DNA of 64,000 nt from Pectobacterium polaris (GCF_002307355.1 NZ_CP017481.1:1364001-1428000); one strand, 5' to 3'; numbered from the stretch's first letter, positions 22,487-32,233 are shown. Notes: generated by a model from the letters alone, not told the origin. Program-made: numbers and translations.

Positions 22487-23647
22487 ATGACGCGTAAACA
22501 GGCAACGATCGCAGTCCGCAGCGGGTTAAATGATGATGAGCAGTATGGCTGCGTCGTCCCACCCATTCACCTTTCCAGCACGTATAACTTTACCGGATTC
22601 AACCAGCCACGCGCACATGACTATTCGCGTCGCGGTAACCCCACGCGTGATGTTGTGCAGCGTGCGCTTGCCGAACTGGAAGGCGGTGCGGGTGCGGTAA
22701 TGACGAGCAGCGGGATGTCGGCGATTATGCTGGTTTGCACGGTGTTCCTGCGTCCCGGCGATCTGCTGGTGGCACCGCATGATTGCTACGGCGGCAGCTA
22801 TCGTCTGTTTGACAGCCTGAGCAAGCGCGGCGCATTTCGCGTCAAATTTGTCGATCAAAGTGACACCGATGCACTCAACGCAGCATTGGCAGAAAAGCCG
22901 AAGCTGGTGCTGGTGGAAAGCCCGAGCAATCCGTTGCTGCGCGTCGTGGATATTGCCGCGATTTGTCAGGCCGCGCGTGAAGCGGGTGCGGTCAGCGTGG
23001 TGGATAACACCTTCCTGAGCCCGGCGTTGCAGAAGCCGCTGGAGCTGGGCGCCGATCTGGTGGTGCATTCATGTACCAAGTACCTGAATGGTCACTCTGA
23101 CGTGGTGGCGGGTGCAGTGATCGCCAAAGATGCTGATACCATTACTGAACTGGCCTGGTGGGCGAACAATATCGGCGTCACAGGCGCGGCGTTTGATAGC
23201 TATCTGTTGCTACGTGGCCTGCGTACCCTATCGCCACGTATGGCGGCTGCGCAGCGCAATGCGCAACAAGTGGTTGAATTCTTACAGACGCAGCCGTTGG
23301 TGAAGGCGCTTTACCATCCTTCACTGCCGAACAATCCCGGCCATGATATTGCCCGCCGTCAACAATCTGGCTTTGGCGCTATGCTAAGTTTTGAGTTGGA
23401 TGGAGATGAAGACACGCTGCGCCGTTTTCTGGCATCGCTGGAGCTGTTCACACTGGCGGAATCGCTGGGCGGAGTGGAAAGCCTCATCTCTCATGCGGCA
23501 ACGATGACGCATGCCGGCATGGCGCCAGAAGCGCGTGCCGCGGCGGGTATCTCTGAAACATTACTGCGTATTTCCACCGGCATTGAAGACGGCGATGATC
23601 TGGTTGCCGATCTGGATCGTGCGTTTCAAGCCGCAGCCAAGAGGTAA
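22487..23647 (+). CDS. metB: Cystathionine gamma-synthase
   Basis: PLP enzyme joining O-succinylhomoserine and cysteine into cystathionine in methionine synthesis. It has 386 residues, as in E. coli. The PLP lysine sits in SCTKYLNGHSDVVAG near residue 198, the cofactor aspartate in VVDNTFLSP, and the phosphate-binding MTSSGMSAI near 67. It starts 187 nt from metJ and ends 2 nt before metL; the pair is an operon under the met boxes. Confidence 0.97.
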   Translation: MTRKQATIAVRSGLNDDEQYGCVVPPIHLSSTYNFTGFNQPRAHDYSRRGNPTRDVVQRALAELEGGAGAVMTSSGMSAIMLVCTVFLRPGDLLVAPHDCYGGSYRLFDSLSKRGAFRVKFVDQSDTDALNAALAEKPKLVLVESPSNPLLRVVDIAAICQAAREAGAVSVVDNTFLSPALQKPLELGADLVVHSCTKYLNGHSDVVAGAVIAKDADTITELAWWANNIGVTGAAFDSYLLLRGLRTLSPRMAAAQRNAQQVVEFLQTQPLVKALYHPSLPNNPGHDIARRQQSGFGAMLSFELDGDEDTLRRFLASLELFTLAESLGGVESLISHAATMTHAGMAPEARAAAGISETLLRISTGIEDGDDLVADLDRAFQAAAKR

Positions 23648-23649
23648 GA

Positions 23650-26085
23650 ATGAGTGCATTAGGAGTAGCGCCATCGGTAACGGGCCGACAGCTGCATAAG
23701 TTTGGTGGTAGCAGTCTGGCCGATGTGAAGTGTTACCTGCGCGTAGCCGGTATTATGGCGGAGTATAGCCACCCCGGTGATTTGATGGTGGTATCTGCCG
23801 CAGGCAGTACCACAAACCAGCTGATTAGCTGGTTGAAACTGAGCCAGAGCGACCGTCTGTCGGCGCATCAGGTTCAGCAAGCATTACGCCGCTACCACAG
23901 TGAACTGATTGCCGGGCTGCTGCCTGCACAAGAGGCAGAAGCGCTGACCGCTCAGTTTATCCGCGATCTGGAGCGTTTGGCTGCGCTGCTGGATGGCAAG
24001 ATGACGGATGCCGTCTACGCCGAAGTGGTCGGGCACGGTGAAATCTGGTCGGCTCGCCTGATGTCCGCGGTGCTGAATCATCGGGATATGAATGCCGCCT
24101 GGTTGGATGCGCGCGATTTTCTCTGTGCGGAACGTGCTGCGCAGCCGCAGGTGGATGAAGGCCGTTCCTGGCCGCTGTTGCAGCAATATCTGACGCAACA
24201 CGCAGGGCAACGTTTAGTGGTAACCGGTTTTATCAGCCGCAATGATGCAGGTGAAACGGTGCTGCTGGGGCGCAACGGCAGTGACTATTCCGCCACACAA
24301 ATTGGTGCGCTGGCAGGCGTTGAGCGTGTAACCATCTGGAGCGACGTCGCTGGGGTATATAGCGCCGATCCACGCAAAGTGAAAGATGCCTGCCTGTTGC
24401 CGCTGCTGCGTCTGGATGAAGCCAGTGAATTGGCACGTCTGGCGGCACCGGTGTTGCATACGCGTACCTTACAGCCTGTTTCCGGCAGCGATATTGATCT
24501 GCAACTGCGTTGCAGTTATCAGCCTGAACAAGGGTCGACGCGTATCGAACGCGTGCTGGCCTCGGGGACGGGGGCAAAAATTGTCACCAGTCACGATGAT
24601 GTCTGCCTGATTGAAGTTCAGGTGCCTTCTGAACACGATTTCGCGCTGCTGCAAAAAGAAGTCGAACAGCTTCTGAACCGTGCGCAGTTGAAACCGCTGG
24701 CGATCGGCGTTCATCAGGATCGTAACCTGCTGCAACTGTGCTACACCTCCGAAGTGGTGGATAGCGCGCTGCAACTGCTGGCACAGGCTGCGTTACCCGT
24801 TGAACTCAATCAGCGCGACGGGCTGGCGATGGTCGCGATGGTCGGTGCAGGCGTGGGTAAAAACCCGCTGCACAGCCACCGTTTCTATCAGCAGTTGAAA
24901 GATCAGCCTATTGAATTTGTCCGCCAGGCCGATGATGGCATCAGTCTGGTTGCTGTGCTGCGTGTTGGCCCGACGGAGCATTTGATCCGTGGGCTGCACC
25001 ATTCGCTGTTCCGGGCAGAAAAACGTATCGGTCTGGTGCTGTTTGGCAAAGGGAATATTGGTTCACGCTGGCTGGAGCTATTTGCACGTGAGCAGAGCAA
25101 TCTGTCTGCACGTACCGGTTTTGAGTTTGTATTGGCCGGTGTGGTGGACAGTACACGCAGCCTGTTGAACTATGATGGACTGGATGCCAGCCGTGCGTTG
25201 GCTTTCTTCGAAAATGAAGCGCAAGAGCGGGATGGTGAAGATCTGTTCCTGTGGATGCGTGCACATCCCTTCGATGATTTGGTGGTGTTGGACGTCACCG
25301 CCAGTGAATCGGTCGCCGATCTGTATCTGGATTTCGCCAGCTATGGTTTCCACGTCATCAGCGCTAACAAACTGGCGGGTGCATCCGGCGGCAATAACTA
25401 TCGCCAGATCCGCGACGCGTTCGCGAAAACGGATCGTCACTGGCTGTATAACTCGACCGTCGGCGCAGGGTTGCCGGTCAACTTTGCGGTACGCGATCTG
25501 CGTGAAAGCGGTGACAGCATTCTGGCGATTAGTGGGATTTTCTCCGGCACGCTTTCCTGGCTGTTCTTGCAGTTTGACGGCACTGTACCGTTCACCGAAC
25601 TGGTCGATCAGGCTTGCCAACAAGGGCTGACCGAGCCGGATCCACGCGTTGACCTCTCTGGTCAGGACGTCATGCGTAAGCTGGTGATTCTGGCGCGTGA
25701 AGCGGGCTATGACATCGAACCGAGTCAGGTTCGGGTTGAGTCGCTGGTGCCGCCGGGCTGTGAGCAGGGTTCTGTCGATTACTTCTTCGAGAACGGCGAT
25801 TCGCTGAACGAGCAAATGCTGCGTCGTCTGGAAGCGGCACAGGAAATGGGCTTGGTTCTGCGTCACGTCGCACGCTTTGACAGCAATGGTAAAGCGCGCG
25901 TGGGCGTTGAAGCGGTTCGCCCCGATCATCCTCTGGCCTCGTTGCTGCCGGGTGATAACGTGTTTGCGATTGAAAGCCGCTGGTATCGGGATAACCCGCT
26001 GGTTATCCGTGGGCCGGGCGCGGGGCGCGATGTCACTGCTGGTGCCCTTCAATCTGACCTAAACCGTCTGGCGCAGTTACTGTAG
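23650..26085 (+). CDS. metL: Bifunctional aspartokinase II / homoserine dehydrogenase II
   Basis: Catalyses the first and third steps of the aspartate family pathway, directing carbon to methionine. It has 811 residues (E. coli 810). N-terminal kinase: KFGGSSLAD near residue 18 and GRNGSDYSAT near 210; middle part: regulatory ACT-like region (about 310-455); C-terminal dehydrogenase: NAD(P) fold GLVLFGKGNIGSRW near 460 and the catalytic VISANKLAGA and STVGAGLPV segments near 575-610. The start ATG follows metB by 2 nt. Expression is probably MetJ-controlled through metB. Confidence 0.97.
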   Translation: MSALGVAPSVTGRQLHKFGGSSLADVKCYLRVAGIMAEYSHPGDLMVVSAAGSTTNQLISWLKLSQSDRLSAHQVQQALRRYHSELIAGLLPAQEAEALTAQFIRDLERLAALLDGKMTDAVYAEVVGHGEIWSARLMSAVLNHRDMNAAWLDARDFLCAERAAQPQVDEGRSWPLLQQYLTQHAGQRLVVTGFISRNDAGETVLLGRNGSDYSATQIGALAGVERVTIWSDVAGVYSADPRKVKDACLLPLLRLDEASELARLAAPVLHTRTLQPVSGSDIDLQLRCSYQPEQGSTRIERVLASGTGAKIVTSHDDVCLIEVQVPSEHDFALLQKEVEQLLNRAQLKPLAIGVHQDRNLLQLCYTSEVVDSALQLLAQAALPVELNQRDGLAMVAMVGAGVGKNPLHSHRFYQQLKDQPIEFVRQADDGISLVAVLRVGPTEHLIRGLHHSLFRAEKRIGLVLFGKGNIGSRWLELFAREQSNLSARTGFEFVLAGVVDSTRSLLNYDGLDASRALAFFENEAQERDGEDLFLWMRAHPFDDLVVLDVTASESVADLYLDFASYGFHVISANKLAGASGGNNYRQIRDAFAKTDRHWLYNSTVGAGLPVNFAVRDLRESGDSILAISGIFSGTLSWLFLQFDGTVPFTELVDQACQQGLTEPDPRVDLSGQDVMRKLVILAREAGYDIEPSQVRVESLVPPGCEQGSVDYFFENGDSLNEQMLRRLEAAQEMGLVLRHVARFDSNGKARVGVEAVRPDHPLASLLPGDNVFAIESRWYRDNPLVIRGPGAGRDVTAGALQSDLNRLAQLL

Positions 26086-26110
26086 AACCTGCTGTAAGCG
26101 CAACCTACCG

Positions 26111-26142
26111 TTGGCCGTCTCCGCGTATGGGGAGATGGCCAA
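26111..26142 (+). terminator. Hairpin after metL
   Basis: TTGGCCGTCTCC pairs with GGAGATGGCCAA (one G-U), 25 nt past the metL stop. There is no T-run, so termination strength is uncertain. Confidence 0.5.
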
Positions 26143-26212
26143 TACTCAAGATACCCATTCCCTCGTTTCCCTTCTCGCTAAAAAATTTCCACCACTATCT
26201 TCCCCATAAGTC

Positions 26213-26237
26213 GTGTCATTGAAATGTCACAGTGACA
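26213..26237 (+). promoter_or_regulatory. Pho-box-like element with palindromic operator
   Basis: GTGTCAT and ATGTCAC are direct repeats separated by 4 nt (26213-26230), the layout of a PhoB box (CTGTCAT-N4-CTGTCAT). TGTCACAGTGACA (26225-26237) overlaps it as a perfect palindrome and could be the operator of the LacI-type protein in the operon. It lies 67-90 nt before the ATPase gene. Confidence 0.5.
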
Positions 26238-26303
26238 ACACGCCACTGACACGATGTCACCGCACAATCAGCGCATTGTTTGATTATCGTGGAATGCACA
26301 GCT

Positions 26304-27470
26304 GTGCAAAAAACAACTTCCTCTGCGGCAGCCCCGCACATTGTCATCGACCATCTACATGTTGGATACGGCACGACCGCCGTATTGAACGATATCCATC
26401 TGGAGATTGCGCAGAGCGAATTCGTGGCGTTGCTCGGTTCGTCAGGGTGTGGAAAGACGACACTACTGCGTACGGTTGCTGGGTTCTCGTCACCGCGTGC
26501 GGGGGCGATTCGCGTTAACGGGCAGGATATGACGAAAGCGCCGCCAGAGAAACGTGGAATGGCGTTGGTATTTCAGAGCTACGCGCTGTGGCCGCATATG
26601 ACGGTGGCACAGCATATTGCCTACGGACTGCGTTTGCGCCGCGTCCCGCGTGCGGAGATTGCCAGCCGTGTGGCGGAACTGGAAACCATGCTCGGTTTGA
26701 CGGGCCTGAGCGCTCGTAAGCCTGCGGAACTGTCCGGTGGGCAGCGTCAGCGCGTCGCCTTGGGCCGTGCACTGGCGGTACGGCCCGATATTCTGCTGCT
26801 GGATGAACCGCTCTCCAATCTGGATGCCCGCATCCGCCTGCAACTGCGTGATGAGATCCGTGCGCTGCAACAGCGGCTGGGATTGACCGCGATCCACGTG
26901 ACGCACGACCGCGAAGAAGCGATGGTGATGGCGGACCGCATCGTGATTTTGAATCAGGGTCGCATCATGCAGGCGGGCAGCCCACAAGAGGTGTATCACC
27001 ATCCAGCCAGTTCGTTTGTCGCCGCATTTATGGGTGCAGAAAATCGGCTGGTGCTGGAAGCGCGCTATGACGGCGATACGCTGATGATTCCCGGTGATGC
27101 CGAGAGTCATTCGCTGGTGCCAGCGAATACGTCGCTACCGCCCGGCGCGATAGAAGCGCGTTTTCGTGCGGAAGCCGCTTGTCTTTACGATCCGGCAGAC
27201 GTCCCGCTCATCCAGCCCGGCATGTTGATGCGCTACGGCACGGTACAAGCACAAAGCTACCCCGGCGGATACTGGCTGCATACGATTTCCAGCGGCACCT
27301 GGCGGATACAGGTCCATGCGTCGCATCCCTTTGCCATCGGGCAGCGGGTTGCGGTGCAGATCCCTGCCGAGGCGCTGTTTCTTTTCCCGCTGGCAGAAGA
27401 GGCGACATCTTCGACGGCGGTACCGGATACCACTTCACTTTATTCCCCGCTTCCTGGCCTGACGGCCTGA
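26304..27470 (+). CDS. ABC transporter ATP-binding protein (Fbp/Pot/phosphonate class)
   Basis: ATPase of a six-gene uptake operon. From the GTG at 26304 it has 388 residues; TTG 26280 and GTG 26289 are also in frame, but 26304 is preferred since GGAA at 26291 sits about 9 nt before it. Walker A GSSGCGKTTLLR near 48, signature LSGGQRQRVALGRA near 145, Walker B ILLLDEPLSNLDA near 165, switch His in HVTHDREEA near 200. The C-terminal about 140 residues are a TOBE-like regulatory domain. This family includes ferric iron, polyamine, sulfate and 2-aminoethylphosphonate transporters; the operon's phosphodiesterase favours a phosphorus compound. Confidence 0.9.
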   Translation: MQKTTSSAAAPHIVIDHLHVGYGTTAVLNDIHLEIAQSEFVALLGSSGCGKTTLLRTVAGFSSPRAGAIRVNGQDMTKAPPEKRGMALVFQSYALWPHMTVAQHIAYGLRLRRVPRAEIASRVAELETMLGLTGLSARKPAELSGGQRQRVALGRALAVRPDILLLDEPLSNLDARIRLQLRDEIRALQQRLGLTAIHVTHDREEAMVMADRIVILNQGRIMQAGSPQEVYHHPASSFVAAFMGAENRLVLEARYDGDTLMIPGDAESHSLVPANTSLPPGAIEARFRAEAACLYDPADVPLIQPGMLMRYGTVQAQSYPGGYWLHTISSGTWRIQVHASHPFAIGQRVAVQIPAEALFLFPLAEEATSSTAVPDTTSLYSPLPGLTA

Positions 27471-27492
27471 TCCTGAATTGGAGACCAATGAT

Positions 27493-28626
27493 ATGAAACG
27501 CATTTTTGCTGCAACGCTGATGATGAGTACGCCGCTGGCGGCAGTACAGGCACAGGAATTAACGGTGTTGACGGCGGGTGACCAAAACATGGTCGACTAT
27601 GTCAATGAATATCTGGGGCCGCTGTTTGAGAAACAGCATCCCGGCGTAAAAGTTCGTGCCGTCGGCACCGGACCGGGTGATGCGGGGTCGCAGAAGATTC
27701 TTGAGCGCTTCAATGCACAGCAGGCCGCCGGTGCCAAAGTCTGGGACACCGATGTGGCGGTTGTGCACGAGAAATTTGTCGGTCCGATGGTGCAAAAGGG
27801 CGACCTGCTGAAATATCGCGATGATATCGCCAGCGGCAAGCTGGTCAGCATGGCCGCAGCGGATAAAGCTATGGGCACGGACGTGAAAGGCTACGTTATG
27901 CCGATGTTCAGCAGCCAGACGGCGCTGGCCTATAACCCCAGCATGGTCGCGAATCCGCCTAAAAGCTATGACGAAATCCAACAGTGGGCCGCTGCGAATC
28001 CGAAGATGTTCGGCTACAACGGCATTAAGGGCGGCGCATCGGGCGTCAGCTTCGTCATGGGCTGGATTTATGCTTACGGCGGCGATGCCCAGAAGCTGAT
28101 GAACGGGCCGTTTGACGAAGCGGAAGCGCAGAAATGGCAGCCGGCGTTTGAGCGCCTGAAAGCCTTTAACAAGAACGTGACGCTGACGCCGGGCAACGCT
28201 GGCACGCTCGACATGCTGAGCCGTGGCGAAATCGCGATGGGACCCGTGTGGGTCGACATGTTCTATTCCTGGAAAGCAAGCGGACAGCTGCCGGACAATT
28301 TCAAATTGCTGCTTCCTGCGCCCGGTATGCCAGGGCAGCCGATGCACTATGTTATCCCTGCGCAGGCACCGAACCGCGAGCTGGCTAAACAGTTTGTCGA
28401 ACTGGCAACCAGCGCCAAAGTACAGGCCGAAGGGATTGTGGAACGCTTTAACTGGTATCCGGGGATCGATGCCAAGTACGTTGAGGCAGAGTTGAAGCCC
28501 GCTGTCTGGCAGCGTCTGTTCACGGACGTGACGCCTGATGAACTGGCGAGCAAAGGCAAGACGTTCCCTATCGCGCCTTACCACACTGCGATTCTGAATG
28601 CCTATGAGCAGGCGATGGCGAAGTAA
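27493..28626 (+). CDS. Periplasmic solute-binding protein of the ABC operon
   Basis: Captures the imported solute. The ATG at 27493 gives 377 residues beginning with a clear signal peptide (MKRIFAATLMMSTPLAAVQA, cleavage after residue 20); an in-frame ATG 15 nt earlier would spoil its basic start. It is a type 2 (ferric/spermidine/phosphonate-like) binding protein with AAANPKMFGYNGIKGGASG in the middle and GEIAMGPVWVDMFYSWKAS in the second lobe. It follows the ATPase by 22 nt. The ligand is not identifiable from sequence alone. Confidence 0.88.
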   Translation: MKRIFAATLMMSTPLAAVQAQELTVLTAGDQNMVDYVNEYLGPLFEKQHPGVKVRAVGTGPGDAGSQKILERFNAQQAAGAKVWDTDVAVVHEKFVGPMVQKGDLLKYRDDIASGKLVSMAAADKAMGTDVKGYVMPMFSSQTALAYNPSMVANPPKSYDEIQQWAAANPKMFGYNGIKGGASGVSFVMGWIYAYGGDAQKLMNGPFDEAEAQKWQPAFERLKAFNKNVTLTPGNAGTLDMLSRGEIAMGPVWVDMFYSWKASGQLPDNFKLLLPAPGMPGQPMHYVIPAQAPNRELAKQFVELATSAKVQAEGIVERFNWYPGIDAKYVEAELKPAVWQRLFTDVTPDELASKGKTFPIAPYHTAILNAYEQAMAK

Positions 28627-28688
28627 TAACTTATACACCTAGTACCACATGCGCTCTGGCGGGATGACGCCAGAGCGCGGAGACATTC

Positions 28689-29528
28689 ATGTTGCAAGTA
28701 TCCCAATTCTCTTCCCGACTGGCGGGTATCGCGCTTGTGCTACCCGCGCTGGCGGTGGTGGCTGTCTGTTTTATCACGCCGCTGGGGCTGTCGGTTGGGG
28801 GCGCTTTTGTTAGTCAAAATGGCGTGGGCATTGATAACTTTGTCACGGCATTAACGCTCTATCTGCCCGATATTCTGTTTACCTTACTGATTGTGAGCCT
28901 CGCGACGCTGCTGATTGGCCTGCTATCCGTCATGATCGGCGGCTACCTGACGCTGGGGGAAAGTCCGCGCATGGTAGCACTGCTGCGCTGGGTCTATCGC
29001 TGGCCGCTGTTTATCCCGTTTATCGTGACCGGGCAAATTTTACGCACGTTTCTGGCCAAGAACGGCTGGTTGAATGGCGCGCTGGATACGCTCGGCATTG
29101 TCGATATGGCCAGTGCCAGCAACTGGTTGGACTGGCGCGGTATCGTGTTTGCCTTCGTCTGGAAACAGACGCCGTTCGTGGCGCTGCTGGTCGCCGGTGC
29201 GATGGCATCGCTGGATCGCACGATGATCGAGTCCGCCCGTAACTTAGGCGCATCGCGCTTGCGCATTCTGTGTGAAATTGTGGTGCCTCAGGTTGGGCAA
29301 ACGCTGCTCACCGGACTCATTCTCTCTTTCGTCACCATGATGTCGGTGCTGTCTGTACCGATGATGATCAATGCCCAGTCGCCGACGATGCTAACTGCCA
29401 ACATTGCCTTCCGCATTAACGCCTACGGCGATTATGGCGTGGCGAATGCGTTGGGGGTGATTTCCCTGCTGATGACCGGTTTGTTTGCCGTGATTTATCT
29501 CCGCCTGAATATGAGGGAGAAGGCATGA
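28689..29528 (+). CDS. ABC transporter permease 1
   Basis: Membrane subunit with six hydrophobic segments, 279 residues. The EAA-type coupling loop is visible as ESARNLGASRLRILCEIVVPQ near residue 180, the site that contacts the ATPase. The stop overlaps the start of permease 2 by 4 nt (ATGA), showing translational coupling. Both permeases belong to the binding-protein-dependent inner-membrane family used by iron, spermidine and phosphonate importers. Confidence 0.9.
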   Translation: MLQVSQFSSRLAGIALVLPALAVVAVCFITPLGLSVGGAFVSQNGVGIDNFVTALTLYLPDILFTLLIVSLATLLIGLLSVMIGGYLTLGESPRMVALLRWVYRWPLFIPFIVTGQILRTFLAKNGWLNGALDTLGIVDMASASNWLDWRGIVFAFVWKQTPFVALLVAGAMASLDRTMIESARNLGASRLRILCEIVVPQVGQTLLTGLILSFVTMMSVLSVPMMINAQSPTMLTANIAFRINAYGDYGVANALGVISLLMTGLFAVIYLRLNMREKA

Positions 29529-30331
29529 AGAACGTACTGTGGTGGATCCCGAGGATGCTGATTCTGGGGACACTGATCTTCTTGATTTTTGGGCCCTTGG
29601 CTAACCTCCTGCTGTGGTCGGTGGCGGAAAAATGGTTCTATCCTCACCTGCTGCCCAATGAGTGGGGCTTCGCCTTCTGGGAACGGGTGTTTTCACCGCG
29701 CGGCGTGGCCTGGGAAGCGCTGGGGAATAGCGTGATGGTAGCGGTGTTCACGGTGCTGGCCTCGCTGTTGCTAGCGATTCCGGCGGGGTATGCGCTGGCG
29801 CGTCTGCCGCTGCCTGCCCGTGGCTTGATACTGCTGGTCTTCCTGATACCGCAGGCGTTTCCGAATCTGACGGTGTACGTCAACATCGCCCGCCTGTTTT
29901 ATCAGTGGGGGCTGAACGGTACGCTGCTGGGTGTTGTGCTGGTTCACACGGTTCACGGGCTGGTCTTTGCGGTCTGGATCGCCTCGGCGGCGTTCTCGGC
30001 GGTGGGGCGTGAAATGGAGCAGGCGGCGCGTTCAATTGGTGCTGGGCCGTGGCGTGCTTTTGTCGATATCACTCTGCCGCTGGCTATGCCGGGGCTGATG
30101 GCATCGGCCATCTTCGTCTTCCTCGAATCGCTGGATGAGTTTACCGGCAGCTACTTCGTTGGGGCACCGGATGTGCAGATGATGCCACTGCTGCTCTATA
30201 CCGCGGGGGCGGGCGGTAACTATCAGATCGCTTCCATTACCGCGCTGGTGCTGCTGATTCCTTCTGTGCTGTTCATGCTGGTGGTGGAGCGTTTTTTGAA
30301 AGCCGACGTAATGGCAAGGATAGGGAAATGA
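29525..30331 (+). CDS. ABC transporter permease 2
   Basis: Second membrane subunit, 268 residues, six hydrophobic segments. The EAA loop reads EQAARSIGAGPWRAFVDITLP near residue 163. It overlaps permease 1 by 4 nt at its start and the regulator gene by 4 nt at its end, so it sits inside a translationally coupled chain. It is similar in size and layout to permease 1 but not a close copy. Confidence 0.9.
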   Translation: MKNVLWWIPRMLILGTLIFLIFGPLANLLLWSVAEKWFYPHLLPNEWGFAFWERVFSPRGVAWEALGNSVMVAVFTVLASLLLAIPAGYALARLPLPARGLILLVFLIPQAFPNLTVYVNIARLFYQWGLNGTLLGVVLVHTVHGLVFAVWIASAAFSAVGREMEQAARSIGAGPWRAFVDITLPLAMPGLMASAIFVFLESLDEFTGSYFVGAPDVQMMPLLLYTAGAGGNYQIASITALVLLIPSVLFMLVVERFLKADVMARIGK

Positions 30332-31332
30332 CGGCAGGTAAACAGGGCTACGTTAGTGCACAGGATGTTGCTCGTCGGGCTGGCGTATCGCGCTCGGCGG
30401 TGTCCCGCAGTTTTACCCCCGGCGCAAGCGTGTCGGCTGCCACCTACGCCAAAGTGATGACGGCGGCGCAGGAGCTAGGCTATCAGGTTAACGATCTGGC
30501 ACGCGGCCTGCTGGCGAACAGCAGCCGTCTGGTTGGGCTGGTGGTGACACACCCCGAGGTTGGGTTTCGCGCCAATTTGGTCGCAGAGCTGTCGCAGGCG
30601 TTAATCCAACGCGGCTCGATTCCTGTGCTCATCAATACTGGTCATGTGCGGGAAGCGATGGCGGCCGCGCGTTCGATTCTGTTTGGTCACCGTGCGGAAG
30701 CGACGATTGTGCTTTCCGGCTCGCCACCAAAAGAATTTGTCGAGCTGGCGCAGTTAAACGGCCAGCCGCTGATTGTCATCGGGCGGCACGAACCCGCGTG
30801 TGACAGCGTACACATTGATAATGACACCGCCGCGCGTATGGCGGCGCGGCTGTTTGCCTCATCGGGCAGAACGCGTCTGGCTCTGGCCGGAGCGGCTTCG
30901 GCAACGCCTAATATCATTGAACGTGAACAGGCGTTTTGTGATGAAGCGCGGACGTTAGGGCTGCCCGTAGCCGTGGTACGCGGTGATGATACCGATTATG
31001 ACGACGGGCTGGCGGTGGGGCAGATGCTCTTTTCGCTTCCCGAAGCTATCAGACCGGATGCGGTGTTCTGCGTTAACGACTTAGTGGCATTCGGCGTGAT
31101 CGACCGCGCAAAGCAGTGCGGACTCGCCGTTCCGCAGGATCTCATGGTGATCGGATTTGATGATATTCCTGCCGCAGGGTGGGATGCCTATGCGTTGACG
31201 ACATTTCGTCAGGATCCCGCAACGATGGCGGCACAGGCGTTGGCGTTGCTCGATCGACGCCAGTCTCAGGTACAAGAGCCCGCGTGTCGAGCGAAAGTGG
31301 CTGCCCCGCTAATCCGCCGCCAGTCGGCGTAA
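30328..31332 (+). CDS. LacI-family transcriptional regulator of the ABC operon
   Basis: DNA-binding regulator, 334 residues. The helix-turn-helix is at residues 9-28 (VSAQDVARRAGVSRSAVSRS); the hinge LARGLLANSSR follows near 60 and then a sugar-binding-protein-like sensor domain with VIGFDDIPAAGWD near 275. The gene overlaps permease 2 by 4 nt, so the regulator is made with the transporter and probably controls it, perhaps through the palindrome at 26225-26237. The effector is unknown; it could be the imported molecule. Confidence 0.9.
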   Translation: MTAGKQGYVSAQDVARRAGVSRSAVSRSFTPGASVSAATYAKVMTAAQELGYQVNDLARGLLANSSRLVGLVVTHPEVGFRANLVAELSQALIQRGSIPVLINTGHVREAMAAARSILFGHRAEATIVLSGSPPKEFVELAQLNGQPLIVIGRHEPACDSVHIDNDTAARMAARLFASSGRTRLALAGAASATPNIIEREQAFCDEARTLGLPVAVVRGDDTDYDDGLAVGQMLFSLPEAIRPDAVFCVNDLVAFGVIDRAKQCGLAVPQDLMVIGFDDIPAAGWDAYALTTFRQDPATMAAQALALLDRRQSQVQEPACRAKVAAPLIRRQSA

Positions 31333-31379
31333 CGGTACTGGCAGGCGATAGCGTGTGGATAGTGAAACCGAGGATAAAT

Positions 31380-32141
31380 ATGAAACTGATTCAACTTTCC
31401 GACCTCCATTTGACCGCACAAGGCGGCAACTTGCATGGCCGTGACCCAGAACAGCAACTGACAGCGGCGATTGCCGATATTAACGCACACCATCGCGATG
31501 CCGATCTGGTAGTCATCTCCGGTGATTTGTCCGATGACGGCAGTGCGGCATCCTATGCGTTTCTGGCCTCGGCGCTGGCTGAACTCCAGCTTCCCTGGCG
31601 TGTGACGATGGGGAATCACGACGACAGAGAGACGTTTTTAGCCCAGTTCCCGACGCTGGCGGATGAAAACGGATTTGTACAGAACGTGACGGCAGTGGGG
31701 GATGATTGCGTCATTCTGCTGGACTCGTTGCAGGCTGGTGAGGTGGGCGGAACGCTGTGTTCAGCGAGGCTGGCATGGCTGGAGCAACAGCTTCAGACCG
31801 CGGAAGGTAAGAACGTGTTCCTGTTCCTGCATCACCCTCCGATGTCGATCGGGCTTCCGGCGCTGGATAACGTTCGATTGGCTCCCGAAGCGGCAGATGC
31901 GCTGTATCAGGTGTGTCACCGTTTCGGCAATGTGCGTCATATTTCTGCGGGGCATGTGCATCGACCTGCTAGCGGCAACTGGCGAGGCATATCGTTCAGC
32001 ACGATACGCGGCACCAATCACCAGTCCGCGCTGCGTTTCGCTCCGGGATTTGAGGTCAGCCTGGAGGCTCCGCAGTACGCCATTTTTCTGACGACGGAAG
32101 AAGGGCATACCGTACATTTTCACGATTTCCCCTGCGCCTGA
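31380..32141 (+). CDS. Metallophosphoesterase (GpdQ/CpdA-like phosphodiesterase)
   Basis: Calcineurin-like two-metal phosphodiesterase, 253 residues. All metal-ligand motifs are present: SDLHLT (residues 7-12), GDLSDDG near 48, GNHDD near 82, HHPP near 156, and GHVH near 195. There is no signal peptide, so it is cytoplasmic. The ATG at 31380 is chosen because the protein then starts at the family's first strand (MKLIQLSDLHL); a frame running back to 31179 reads through the regulator gene. Class III members cleave cAMP or glycerophosphodiesters. As the last gene of the importer operon it probably cleaves the imported phosphodiester to release phosphate. Confidence 0.88.
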   Translation: MKLIQLSDLHLTAQGGNLHGRDPEQQLTAAIADINAHHRDADLVVISGDLSDDGSAASYAFLASALAELQLPWRVTMGNHDDRETFLAQFPTLADENGFVQNVTAVGDDCVILLDSLQAGEVGGTLCSARLAWLEQQLQTAEGKNVFLFLHHPPMSIGLPALDNVRLAPEAADALYQVCHRFGNVRHISAGHVHRPASGNWRGISFSTIRGTNHQSALRFAPGFEVSLEAPQYAIFLTTEEGHTVHFHDFPCA

Positions 32142-32233
32142 CGGCGTATCCCCCTTTCGTTTATGTAGCCTGAGAGACGGTTTCGTGCGCCACAATCCCG
32201 CCATTTTCATGCTACCTCGTAGCACACGCCCGA
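32142..32233. other. Gap after phosphodiesterase
   Basis: Short AT/GC-mixed stretch leading into the hairpin cluster at 32234-32470. No gene, promoter or clear terminator is seen in it. Confidence 0.4.
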
